A stretch of DNA of 8,597 nt. Source: Thermoplasmata archaeon. GTDB taxonomy: Archaea; Thermoplasmatota; Thermoplasmata; Sysuiplasmatales; Sysuiplasmataceae. The stretch is from the NCBI GenBank assembly GCA_021811925.1, contig JAKAPY010000067.1, positions 1 to 8,597 of the forward strand, given 5' to 3'. Positions 1 to 6,971 of this stretch are shown here, one piece after another. Made by a program: the position numbers and the translations under genes. The notes under the pieces were generated by a model. The model did no database searches and was not told the origin of the DNA. It saw nothing but the letters and a program-made list of their open reading frames with translations. Numbering within the stretch: the stretch's first letter is position 1; every line of letters begins with the position of its first letter.

Positions 1-1
1 C

Positions 2-595
2 ATAATGGACTGTCTTTCATACGACATAGTGAATTTTTCAGCCCTTGCCAGGAAGATCATGGAGGAGACGGGCGCCAAAAACGAGGAAGCGGTGATGATA
101 GCATGCAGGCGATACCAGATTGAGCTCAAAAACAGGCGGGCTCGTGAAAACGATGTCATTTCCACTCTTAAAAACAGCCGCGTCAGGCTGAAATCCAAGG
201 TTTCGCTTATAAATGCAAGGAACGAGCCAAGGACACTGCAGCTCCTCCAGAAGATACAGCAGGGCATTGTCACAAAGAACAACAGCATGCTCACCGTTCA
301 GCAGGGCAGCAAAGTGCTCACAATAATTCTGGACGAGGAAAACCTGGAAGAAACGCTCACCGCACTCGGAAAGGACATTGTCCTAAACTCCAGGAGCAGG
401 CTTGGTGAACTCACCGTTCAGAGCCCTGAAACGATAGTGGAGACACCCGGCATACTGACCCGCTTCTCATCCATCCTCTCGGAAGCAGGGATAAACTGCC
501 TCGAGGTTGTAAGCTGCAACACCGAATCCACATTCGTTGTCGCGGAGCAGGACCTTATAAAGGCATACAATCTGCTCAACATGCTTGTCAGCTGA
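2..595 (+). CDS. ACT-domain regulator of amino-acid metabolism (COG2150-like), 5' end outside window
   Basis: This is a predicted cytoplasmic regulator that would bind an amino acid through its C-terminal ACT region. An N-terminal segment carries the motif IVNFSALARKI, then a charged helical stretch (about residues 30-65 counted from the ATG at 5). Next is a beta-rich segment containing LTVQQGSKVLTIILD (about 96-110), and last a clear ACT domain (about 140-195) with TPGILTRFSSILSEAGIN. As I recall the archaeal family, the SALARKI motif is normally preceded by about 15-20 further residues. The frame stays open to the left edge, so the ATG at 5 is probably internal and the true start lies before the window. 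It sits 102 bp upstream of argG on the same strand, which suggests a role in arginine or general amino-acid control; this is inference. It resembles the regulatory ACT repeats of aspartokinase, but no kinase domain is visible. No DNA-binding domain is obvious. Confidence 0.75.
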   Translation: MMDCLSYDIVNFSALARKIMEETGAKNEEAVMIACRRYQIELKNRRARENDVISTLKNSRVRLKSKVSLINARNEPRTLQLLQKIQQGIVTKNNSMLTVQQGSKVLTIILDEENLEETLTALGKDIVLNSRSRLGELTVQSPETIVETPGILTRFSSILSEAGINCLEVVSCNTESTFVVAEQDLIKAYNLLNMLVS

Positions 596-649
596 GGAGC
601 TGATTGTTCATTTTCGAACTATTCACACCTGTTTTGTCCAGATACTTAC

Positions 650-697
650 AACAGTATTAACATTGAACCAACCGTACCGGCGAAACTGGTGTGATGC
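650..697 (+). promoter_or_regulatory. Candidate argG promoter and ribosome-binding site
   Basis: An AT-rich TATA-like element, CAGTATTAACA, lies at 652-662. An archaeal start site about 25 bp downstream would fall near 683, giving a leader of about 15 nt before the TTG at 698. The sequence GTGAT at 691-695 is complementary to the AUCAC core at the 3' end of archaeal 16S rRNA, but it sits only 2 nt from the start, which is closer than usual. T-rich tracts at 604-615 and 631-636 could help end the upstream ACT-gene transcript. Alternatively the three genes form one transcript and this is only a weak internal promoter. Confidence 0.35.
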
Positions 698-1960
698 TTG
701 AAACTTGCACATTTCGATGGAGATCTTGCAGTCCTTGCCTATTCGGGCGGACTCGACACGTCGGTTGCAATCAACTGGATAAAGGAAAAGTATGCTGTTG
801 AGGTCGCCACGGTCATAGTCGATGTGGGCCAGGCGGAAGACCTTCAGGAGGCGGCCGACAGGGCGCTTGAAAACGGTGCTGTGAGGTCTTTCCTTGTCGA
901 CGCCAGGGATGAGTTTGCCGACCGTTTCATAGCCGAGGCGATAAAGGCGAACGCAATGTACGAAGGCAGATATCCGCTGAGCACTGCGCTTGCAAGGCCG
1001 CTGATAGCGCAGAAGATAGCATCAATAGCAACGAGGCTTGGCGCGAAGTATGTAGCTCACGGCTGCACCGGCAAGGGAAATGATCAGGTGCGGATCGAGC
1101 TTGCGCTCAAGGCGCTCAACCCTGCTCTTTCCGTCATCGCCCCGATAAGGGAATGGAACATGAACAGGGATGATGAGGTGGCGTACGCCGCGGCCAGGGG
1201 CATAAAGCTGAGAAAAAGCCAGCCGTCCCGCTACAGCACGGATGAAAACCTTTGGGGCAGGAGCATAGAGGGCGGAGATCTTGAGGACGCTTCTGTAGAG
1301 CCGCCCGAGGAGATATACCAGTGGACTTCGCACATGGAAAAGTGGCCGGACAAGGCTTCATATGTGACAATCCAGTTCGAGCACGGTCTGCCTGTTGCTC
1401 TTGAGGGCAGAAGGCTGCCGCTCTCCCAGCTTGCCATTGAACTGAACAGGATTGCGGGCGCAAACGGCGTGGGCCGGATAGATCATGTGGAGGACAGGTT
1501 TGTGGGAATAAAGTCCAGGGAGAACTACGAATGCCCCGCCGCTGTCGTCATCCTTCAGGCGCATCGCGCCCTTGAGGGACTCGTGCTTTCCAGGGAGCTG
1601 CTTCAGTTCAAGTCATTTGTCGAAGGCAAGTTCTCCGAGCTTGTCTACAACGGCTTCTGGTTCTCCGACCTGATGGAGTCTGTCAGGACATTTGTTTCAT
1701 CCACCCAGGAGAATGTCACAGGGGAGGCCAGGGTCAGGCTGTACAAGGGATATGCAACGGTCAGCGGAGTGAAGTCCGACCGCTCCGTGTACCGCACCTC
1801 GCTCTCGACATATTCGAGGGGCGACTCATTTGACCAGAGGGCAGCCGAGGGTTTCATTTATATCGTCGGTCTGCCAGTGTCCGGTGTCGCCTCTTCGGAG
1901 TTTGACGCGTCAGATGTCCAGGAAAGAACTGTGGAGCGGAAGATTCAGAAAGCAGCTTGA
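698..1960 (+). CDS. argG: Argininosuccinate synthase
   Basis: ArgG joins citrulline and aspartate with ATP to make argininosuccinate, AMP and pyrophosphate, the penultimate step of arginine synthesis in the cytoplasm. The 420-residue product is close to the usual length of about 400. The N-type ATP pyrophosphatase P-loop AYSGGLDTS is at residues 14-22. Other family signatures follow in order: ARPLIAQKIA, AHGCTGKGNDQVR, SRYSTDENLWGRSIEGGDLE, and GIKSRENYECPAAVVILQAH in the C-terminal domain. The start is read as TTG at 698 because an in-frame TGA lies just upstream at 692-694 and no ATG or GTG sits before the P-loop. About ten residues precede the first core strand, somewhat more than usual. 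The 3' end overlaps argH by 47 bp, so the two are surely cotranscribed. Identity is secure; the exact start is less so. Confidence 0.97.
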   Translation: MKLAHFDGDLAVLAYSGGLDTSVAINWIKEKYAVEVATVIVDVGQAEDLQEAADRALENGAVRSFLVDARDEFADRFIAEAIKANAMYEGRYPLSTALARPLIAQKIASIATRLGAKYVAHGCTGKGNDQVRIELALKALNPALSVIAPIREWNMNRDDEVAYAAARGIKLRKSQPSRYSTDENLWGRSIEGGDLEDASVEPPEEIYQWTSHMEKWPDKASYVTIQFEHGLPVALEGRRLPLSQLAIELNRIAGANGVGRIDHVEDRFVGIKSRENYECPAAVVILQAHRALEGLVLSRELLQFKSFVEGKFSELVYNGFWFSDLMESVRTFVSSTQENVTGEARVRLYKGYATVSGVKSDRSVYRTSLSTYSRGDSFDQRAAEGFIYIVGLPVSGVASSEFDASDVQERTVERKIQKAA

Positions 1961-3335
1961 TCCGGGAGCATTGAAATTCACTTCTTCTCCCGAGGACGCT
2001 CTGCTCTTCAGGTATGACATAGCTGGCAGCATAGCTCATGCCATGGGACTGGAAAGGGCGGGCATCATCGGCCCAAAAGAACTGAAGACTCTTGTAGGCG
2101 GCCTGAGGAACATTTACGGCCGTTTCTCCGCAGATCCCGAAAAAATCCTTTCCGGGGAGGAGGACGTTCACATGGCCGTTGAAAGGAAGCTAACAGAAAT
2201 GCACCCGGGCTCGGGGCCCAGGCTGCACACCGGCAGGAGCAGGAACGACCAGGTGGCACTGGACCTGAGGCTGTACTCCAGGGAGGGCATCGTGCGCCTG
2301 CTTGCCTCGCTCATGGCACTGGAGAAAACAATTCTCTCAGTCTGCAGAAAACACATTTCGGCGCCTCTCCCTTCCTACACGCACCTGCAGCGGGCGCAGC
2401 CTGTCTACCTTTCACACTACTACCTTGCCCATTTCTGGAGATTCATGAGGGATATTCAACGCCTTCAACGGGTGTTTGATGCACTGAACACTTCCCCGCT
2501 GGGGGCCGGCGCGATAGCAGGAAGCAGCCTGCCGCTGGAGCCATCATTCACTTCTTCCCTCCTTGGTTTCAGCGGGCCATTCGATAACTCAATAGATGCG
2601 TCATCGGACAGGGATTTCTGCCTCGACACTGTGCATGCGTGTGTGATGGCAGCGCTGCATCTTTCTGCCATTGCAGAGGAAATTGTGCTTTGGAGCACGG
2701 CCGAATTCGGGTATGTGTCCCTTCCTGATGCCCTTTCAACAGGGAGCAGCCTGATGCCGCACAAGAAGAATCCGGATCTTGCAGAACTTGTCAGGGGAAA
2801 GTGCGGCTCGGTGACGGGCAATTTCGTGTCGATGGTAGTTTCGGCCAAGGGCCTGCCCCTGGGCTATTCCCGCGATCTTCAGGAGTTGAAGAAACCGCTC
2901 TTCGAATCTATCGAGGAAGTGTCATCAATGGCCGGGACTGTTTCTGAAATGGTCTCCGGAATCAGCTTCAATACGGGAAGAATGGCAGAAAATGCTTCGG
3001 ACCAGCTTTCATTCTCGGTGGAAGCGGTTGACGGCCTCGTCAGGAGTGGAATGCCGTTCAGGGAAGCACACGGCGCCGTCGGGAAAGCGGTCGCCGAGTC
3101 TATTGAAAAGGGCATCAGCCTGGGGGCTGTCATGCGTAAATCATGGCCGGACATTGTTTTTCCAGAGTCCGCGGGTGAGGCAATCGAAATGAGGCTCAGT
3201 CATGGCGGGAGCAGCCTCGCAAGCGTCAGGAAGCAGATAACCGCCTCCTCGGGCGAAATGGCAAGGGCGAGGAAGTGGATGGAGTCCCGTTCCAGGCTGA
3301 TGGCGGCTGTCGACCTTCTTCTGGGCGGCAAGTGA
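1914..3335 (+). CDS. argH: Argininosuccinate lyase
   Basis: ArgH splits argininosuccinate into arginine and fumarate, the last step of arginine synthesis. It belongs to the fumarase/aspartase superfamily and usually works as a homotetramer in the cytoplasm. The 473-residue reading has the substrate-binding TGRSRNDQV (106-114), THLQRAQP (156-163) with the likely catalytic His157, SPLGAGAIAGSSLPLE (about 194-209), and the signature loop GSSLMPHKKNP (277-287) that carries the catalytic serine. The N-terminus KELWSGRF matches the usual (K)LWGGRF opening, so I start at the ATG at 1914 rather than at an upstream ATG at 1830, whose extra 28 residues resemble nothing in the family. This start lies inside the end of argG. 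The best ribosome-binding candidate is GGAG at 1897-1900, 13 nt upstream, which is weak, so translational coupling to argG is likely. The stop is 23 bp from the convergent sdhB stop. Confidence 0.97.
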   Translation: MSRKELWSGRFRKQLDPGALKFTSSPEDALLFRYDIAGSIAHAMGLERAGIIGPKELKTLVGGLRNIYGRFSADPEKILSGEEDVHMAVERKLTEMHPGSGPRLHTGRSRNDQVALDLRLYSREGIVRLLASLMALEKTILSVCRKHISAPLPSYTHLQRAQPVYLSHYYLAHFWRFMRDIQRLQRVFDALNTSPLGAGAIAGSSLPLEPSFTSSLLGFSGPFDNSIDASSDRDFCLDTVHACVMAALHLSAIAEEIVLWSTAEFGYVSLPDALSTGSSLMPHKKNPDLAELVRGKCGSVTGNFVSMVVSAKGLPLGYSRDLQELKKPLFESIEEVSSMAGTVSEMVSGISFNTGRMAENASDQLSFSVEAVDGLVRSGMPFREAHGAVGKAVAESIEKGISLGAVMRKSWPDIVFPESAGEAIEMRLSHGGSSLASVRKQITASSGEMARARKWMESRSRLMAAVDLLLGGK

Positions 3336-3360
3336 ACCGTGGCCCGCAGCCCGGGCGGTT
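3335..3360. terminator. Hairpin between convergent argH and sdhB
   Basis: The 23-bp gap between the two stop codons forms a GC-rich interrupted inverted repeat. AACC (3335-3338) pairs with GGTT (3357-3360), and GCCCG (3342-3346) pairs with CGGGC (3352-3356) around a 5-nt loop, leaving GTG as a bulge. The structure would form in transcripts from either side. No T-run follows on either strand, so it does not look like a standard archaeal U-tract terminator. It may instead protect 3' ends or slow colliding polymerases. Confidence 0.3.
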
Positions 3361-4363
3361 ACTTGCCGGTCAGGTTCTTCCTCACAATCTCTGTCTTGAG
3401 CATCTGTATCGTGAAGGCTGGATCAACACCCTTCGGGCATGCGACTGAACATGCGCCTGCAAATTCACAGTCCCATACGTGGGTGAGCTTGTCCACCATG
3501 TCGAGCCTCCTCTCTCCCAGCTGGTCGCGTGAATCAGCATAATAGCGCTGCACCTGGGAAAGTGCCTGAGGGCCGATAAACATGGGATTGACGTTAACCA
3601 CCGGGCATGCATCGACGCAAAGGCCGCACATGATGCAGTAGGAAAAAGGCAGGAACTTGTTAAGCTCATCCTTCGTCTGAATGTATTCCTTTTTCGCCTC
3701 GTACTTTTCTGTCTCGTCAGTCCTGTGCAGGTGGGGCGAGATGGAGGCATGCCTCGAGAAGAAGTCGTCAAAGTCCGTCACAAGATCCTTCAGCAGCGGA
3801 TGTCCCTGCATGGGTGCCACGCTTATGCTCGCGTCTTCCTTCATGTTCTTGAAGACATTTGTCTCGCAGGCAAGAACCGGCTTCCCGTTGACGACCATGC
3901 CGCATGAACCGCATATGCCCATCCTGCAGCTGTACCTCATCGCAATTGTTGGGTCCTGCTTCCGTTTTATGTCTATTATGGTGTCGAGCACGCTCGAATA
4001 CCTGTCCACCCTTGCCCTGTAGGTGTTTTCCTCCAGCAACTTCGACTGAGGATTGAATCTCTTGATCCTCATTTCCACTATCTTGGCATCCTCGTGTGTC
4101 GTGGTGTCCATGTCCGTCTTGTGGACCGTCTGACCCGCAGCCTCCTTCAGGTCGAGGAAGTGCCGCGGTTTCTGCCTGTCAATAAAGACGTCCCTGAAAC
4201 CCACAATGGCGAAGACGGCAAGACCAAGCATCGAGAGGTAGAGCACCGCGTTTGAAGCTGTTCCCAGGTGGAATGCGTTGAATATTATGTAGAGGTACAG
4301 CAGGACCGGCACTCCGAGCATTGGGGCATAGACTGTGAATATCGAAACCCAGGATCTCCTCAT
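3359..4363 (-). CDS. sdhB: Succinate dehydrogenase iron-sulfur subunit with N-terminal membrane segment
   Basis: SdhB carries electrons from the flavin of SdhA through three iron-sulfur clusters to the membrane quinone site. All cluster ligands are visible: the [2Fe-2S] motif CRMGICGSC with a distal cysteine (Cys146, 151, 154, 166), then CIMCGLCVDACP (Cys243, 246, 249, 253) and CEFAGACSVACPKG (Cys299, 305, 309), which together hold the [4Fe-4S] and [3Fe-4S] clusters. The product has 334 residues, against roughly 240 for ordinary SdhB. The surplus is N-terminal: residues about 8-30 and 38-61 look like two membrane helices, followed by a charged linker, before the ferredoxin-like domain begins near residue 94. 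The start has a good Shine-Dalgarno GGAGG (4372-4376 on the complement) 8 nt upstream, which supports the long form. It is the last gene of the sdhA-C-B operon, 27 nt after the membrane subunit. Confidence 0.95.
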   Translation of the reverse strand: MRRSWVSIFTVYAPMLGVPVLLYLYIIFNAFHLGTASNAVLYLSMLGLAVFAIVGFRDVFIDRQKPRHFLDLKEAAGQTVHKTDMDTTTHEDAKIVEMRIKRFNPQSKLLEENTYRARVDRYSSVLDTIIDIKRKQDPTIAMRYSCRMGICGSCGMVVNGKPVLACETNVFKNMKEDASISVAPMQGHPLLKDLVTDFDDFFSRHASISPHLHRTDETEKYEAKKEYIQTKDELNKFLPFSYCIMCGLCVDACPVVNVNPMFIGPQALSQVQRYYADSRDQLGERRLDMVDKLTHVWDCEFAGACSVACPKGVDPAFTIQMLKTEIVRKNLTGK

Positions 4364-4390
4364 TTCAGAAGCCTCCTGCTTTCCTCTTCA

Positions 4391-4804
4391 TCACGCAATC
4401 ATCTCCGCTATCAGCACGAAGAGGCCGATGACCCAGAGCACAAGCGCCACATACGGCACCGCCTTGTACCCTGGCCTGCTCGTATTTTTCACCATTGCCG
4501 AAAGGTACGACTCGTTCAGTCTTCCGAACGCAATTCCGCCGCTCCCTGTCAGCATGAGCCCTTTGAGTGTTTCGAACACCTGCGTGCTGAAGAATATCCA
4601 GTCAAGCACAAGAAGCGCCTTCCAGGCGACCTGAAGCGCAGGCGCCACCAGGCTAAGTGCAAAGAAAAACACAGTAAACAGGGATGCTATGATCAGCAGC
4701 CTGTATGAGATGAGGTGGATCAGCGCCTCCATGTCGAAATCCCTCAGCCTGCGCAGGTTCGAAAGCCTTCCCCTCGGATCGTATAAGTTCTTCTCTTCAG
4801 CCAT
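4391..4804 (-). CDS. sdhC: Succinate dehydrogenase membrane-anchor subunit (SdhC/D-like)
   Basis: This small 137-residue hydrophobic protein lies between sdhA and sdhB and is called mainly from that position. Three membrane helices are predicted, at about residues 36-57, 60-80 and 116-136, after a basic cytoplasmic N-terminus. The segment HLISYRLL (His30, Ser33, Arg35) recalls the His/Ser/Arg motif of SdhC-type anchors near the first helix, and His30 is the only histidine in the protein, so it is the obvious heme or quinone-site candidate. The ATG at 4804 shares one base with the TGA stop of sdhA (TGATG), a classic translational-coupling arrangement, and GAGGAGAGGG lies 7 nt upstream. An in-frame ATG at 4831 would lengthen the overlap and is less likely. 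Sequence likeness to known SdhC or SdhD is low by eye, so C versus D is arbitrary. Confidence 0.75.
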   Translation of the reverse strand: MAEEKNLYDPRGRLSNLRRLRDFDMEALIHLISYRLLIIASLFTVFFFALSLVAPALQVAWKALLVLDWIFFSTQVFETLKGLMLTGSGGIAFGRLNESYLSAMVKNTSRPGYKAVPYVALVLWVIGLFVLIAEMIA

Positions 4805-6546
4805 CAGTAGACCCTCTCCTCTGGCTCCCATCTTGTGAGCGTAACTGGTATGTAGTCAATTCCAAGACCGCCATCCTTCCTGGACGCTATGGTGTGCTTG
4901 AGGTAGTTCGTATCGTCCCTCTTCGGAAATTCCACCATTGCATGCGCCCCCCTGCTCTCTTTTCTCCTGATGGCACCCTCGACCACCACCTCTGCCAGAT
5001 CAATAAGGTTTTCAATCTCGAGAGTGTCCCTCAGGTTTGAATTGAATTCGCGCCCCTTATCCGTTATGTAAATGTCCCCGTACTGTCCCCTCAGCTCCCT
5101 GATTGCATCCCTCGCGGCAGTCAGTTCGCTCGTTTTCCTGTAGACGTAGACAAGGTCATCCATTGTCTTCTGAAGCCTGCTCTGCAGCTCGTACGGATTG
5201 ACGGTCCCCCTGTTTTCGAGAAGGCCGTTAATTCTCGCCTCCTCGGCCTCCGCCTGCTTCAGTATGTCCTTTCCTGCCGATGATGGATTCTTCTGGATGT
5301 ATTCTGGTATGGCGTTTCCGGCGATTCTTCCCCACACGGAGCACTGGCTTAGAGAGTTGCTTCCAAGCCTGTTTGACCCGTGGACGCTCACGCAACCACA
5401 TTCCCCGACAGCCCACATTCCGCCTGCCGGGACTCCCTTCGCATCCAGCATTATCTGCCCATGCGTGTTGACATGTATGCCCCCCATTGTGAAGTGCGCC
5501 GCGGGTCTGATGGGCAGCGGTTCTGTGTGGGGGTCCACATTTATCGACTTTATCGACAGTTCCTTAATCATCGGCAGTCTTTCATCAAGCAGCTTCGCAT
5601 CGAGATGCGTCAGGTCGAGGTGCACGTAAGGCATTCCGCTTTCCTTATGTGTGTACCCGTTGCCCTGCTTGATTTCAGTGACAATGGCCCTGGAGACTAT
5701 GTCCCTCGGAGCGAGCTCCATCTTGCTCTTTGCATATTTTTCCATGAACCGCTCGCCCTTGTTGTTCTTCAGGTAGCCGCCTTCGCCCCTGGCAGCCTCG
5801 GTTATCAGTATGCCGCTCGGGACGAGTGCGGTCGGATGGAATTGCACAAATTCCATGTCCTTCAGCGGCAGTCCGGCCCTGTATGCGAGTGCAATCCCGT
5901 CTCCCGTGCTGGAATGGGCCGTCGTCGTAAAACCATATACCCTTGAGAATCCACCTGTCGCAATCACACATGTCCCTGCACGAAACAGCTTGACGGCCCT
6001 TGTAGCGAGATCAATGGCGGTGGCGCCGGCAAATCTCTTGCCGTCCATGAAGAGTGATGTCACGAAGTGCTCATGGTATATGTCCACATTGCCGAGACCC
6101 ACCACTTCGTCATAGAGCGCCCTCATCATGAAGAAGCCTGTCTTGTCGGCAGCAAATGCTGTTCGGGGAATGCTCATGCCGCCAAAAGGTCTCTGCTGTA
6201 TCGATCCGCTGTCCGTCCTGTTCCACGAGACACCTATGTGGTCATAGAATCTTATTTCGTCCGGAGCGCTGTTGGCGAGTATCTCAACAGCGTCCTGGTC
6301 CGCAAGGTAGTCAGAGCCCTTGACAGTATCATAGGCATGCAGTTCGATTGAATCATTTGTCGCCTCCGGGTAAAGGACGCCTGAGATGCCTCCTTCTGCG
6401 GATACCGAATGGCTCCTCATTGCGTGAAGTTTTGTTACGACAGCGATCTTAATTTTCTTCTGGCCCTTGAGACTCGCATGAATTGCTGTTGTGAGCCCTC
6501 CAAGGCCGCTTCCCAGTATCACGGTGTCATAGTCAAGTACTTCCAT
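4804..6546 (-). CDS. sdhA: Succinate dehydrogenase flavoprotein subunit
   Basis: SdhA oxidises succinate to fumarate in the citric-acid cycle and passes electrons to SdhB; it is a peripheral protein on the cytoplasmic face of the membrane. The 580-residue length matches the family (about 590). The FAD-binding GSGLGG is at residues 12-17. RSHSVSAEGGISG contains His46, in the position of the histidine that binds FAD covalently. Active-site motifs are HPTALVPSG (237-245), TEAARGEGG (249-257), the arginine region APRDIVSRAI (about 279-288), AAHFTMGGI (349-357, His351), and the C-terminal FAD motif HGSNRLGSNSL (389-399). The covalent-FAD histidine and the context with cluster-complete SdhB favour a true succinate dehydrogenase or fumarate reductase over soluble L-aspartate oxidase. 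It is the first gene of the operon and diverges from the zinc-ribbon gene. Only a weak ribosome-binding site is visible, consistent with a very short leader. Confidence 0.97.
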   Translation of the reverse strand: MEVLDYDTVILGSGLGGLTTAIHASLKGQKKIKIAVVTKLHAMRSHSVSAEGGISGVLYPEATNDSIELHAYDTVKGSDYLADQDAVEILANSAPDEIRFYDHIGVSWNRTDSGSIQQRPFGGMSIPRTAFAADKTGFFMMRALYDEVVGLGNVDIYHEHFVTSLFMDGKRFAGATAIDLATRAVKLFRAGTCVIATGGFSRVYGFTTTAHSSTGDGIALAYRAGLPLKDMEFVQFHPTALVPSGILITEAARGEGGYLKNNKGERFMEKYAKSKMELAPRDIVSRAIVTEIKQGNGYTHKESGMPYVHLDLTHLDAKLLDERLPMIKELSIKSINVDPHTEPLPIRPAAHFTMGGIHVNTHGQIMLDAKGVPAGGMWAVGECGCVSVHGSNRLGSNSLSQCSVWGRIAGNAIPEYIQKNPSSAGKDILKQAEAEEARINGLLENRGTVNPYELQSRLQKTMDDLVYVYRKTSELTAARDAIRELRGQYGDIYITDKGREFNSNLRDTLEIENLIDLAEVVVEGAIRRKESRGAHAMVEFPKRDDTNYLKHTIASRKDGGLGIDYIPVTLTRWEPEERVY

Positions 6547-6592
6547 AAAACATCATTTGGCGATATGATACTGGACTACAATTTATATTTTG
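6547..6592 (-). promoter_or_regulatory. Candidate sdh operon promoter
   Basis: Read on the minus strand, AAATATAAAT (6590-6581) is a strong TATA-like box preceded by CCGCCA. A start site about 26 bp downstream of its centre would fall near 6560, leaving roughly 13 nt of leader before the sdhA ATG. A short inverted repeat, ATCAT (6552-6556) and ATGAT (6565-6569), spans the predicted leader. It is too short to call an operator. Confidence 0.5.
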
Positions 6593-6650
6593 GCGGTGCG
6601 TCTAACAAAAAACATATTACGGGTCAGGTTCGGACGACAAGAATCTGCAA

Positions 6651-6695
6651 AAGTTAATATTAAGACAGCGATCTTTGCACACAAAGGTAATCAGC
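6651..6695 (+). promoter_or_regulatory. Candidate promoter and ribosome-binding site of the zinc-ribbon gene
   Basis: The element GTTAATATTA at 6653-6662 resembles a TATA box. A start site about 26 bp from its centre falls near 6684, downstream of the TTG at 6675 but 12 nt upstream of the TTG at 6696. AGGTAATC at 6684-6691 differs by one base from AGGTGATC, the sequence complementary to the archaeal 16S rRNA tail. Both points favour the later start. Confidence 0.4.
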
Positions 6696-6944
6696 TTGGG
6701 AACTGAAGTAAGGAAAAAATGCGTCAAATGCGGCGAACTCAAGTACGACGAGCACCCAAAGGGGAAGTATTTCCACTCCCGCAACCTCTTCATACTTGGT
6801 TGGTGGTGCGCCGATTGCCTCAAGAACACGCCGAAGGAACAGGTGGATGCCTGGGTACAGAAGAGGAATGCTGAGGTGGACGGCAAGTATGACACGATAT
6901 TTGAGCACTACAAGTCAAAGCATGTTCCAAATCAGGATGAATAG
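6696..6944 (+). CDS. Small CxxC/CxxC zinc-ribbon-like protein, function unknown
   Basis: I do not recognise the family. The 82-residue product has two CxxC pairs, CVKC (Cys9, Cys12) and CADC (Cys38, Cys41), spaced as in a zinc ribbon or treble clef. Between them lie a basic stretch, HPKGKYFHSRN, and an aromatic GWW just before the second pair. The C-terminal half is charged and helical (about residues 44-78), ending in a hydrophilic tail. There is no signal peptide or membrane helix, so it should be cytoplasmic. The start is TTG at 6696, chosen from the promoter and the AGGTAATC ribosome-binding match; TTG at 6675 would add seven residues. Two stop codons follow in tandem (TAG TGA). The gene stands alone between the divergent sdhA and the convergent OsmC gene. 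Four cysteines in ribbon spacing and a plausible promoter argue for a real gene. Nucleic-acid or protein binding is a guess from the fold alone. Confidence 0.75.
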   Translation: MGTEVRKKCVKCGELKYDEHPKGKYFHSRNLFILGWWCADCLKNTPKEQVDAWVQKRNAEVDGKYDTIFEHYKSKHVPNQDE

Positions 6945-6971
6945 TGAGGCGCAAGCGCTCTGCGCGGCTCT

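Noticed and set aside
1134..1463. 109-codon open frame on the minus strand inside argG
   Set aside because: Its Pro/Cys/Ser-rich composition is typical of an antisense shadow of a GC-rich gene.
1830..1913. Upstream ATG at 1830 that would extend ArgH by 28 residues
   Set aside because: The extra residues do not resemble any ArgH N-terminus, and the MSRKELWSGRF start at 1914 matches the family. The longer form would overlap argG by 131 bp.
4268..4708. 146-codon open frame on the plus strand across sdhB and sdhC
   Set aside because: It is antisense to two supported genes, rich in His, Arg and Glu, with no recognisable domain.
4805..4831. ATG at 4831 as start of the membrane-anchor subunit
   Set aside because: The ATG at 4804 overlaps the sdhA stop as TGATG and has a good Shine-Dalgarno sequence; the extra nine residues look like read-through of the sdhA end.
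5380..5946. 188-codon open frame on the plus strand inside sdhA
   Set aside because: It lies entirely antisense to a secure sdhA, has no family motif or ribosome-binding site, and has the mixed Cys/Arg/His composition of a shadow frame.
6675..6695. TTG at 6675 as start of the zinc-ribbon protein
   Set aside because: It has no ribosome-binding site and would lie upstream of the predicted transcription start; the TTG at 6696 fits both.
6947..6966. GCGC repeats in the gap between the zinc-ribbon and OsmC genes as a terminator
   Set aside because: Only 4-bp stems with no U-tract; too weak to support.
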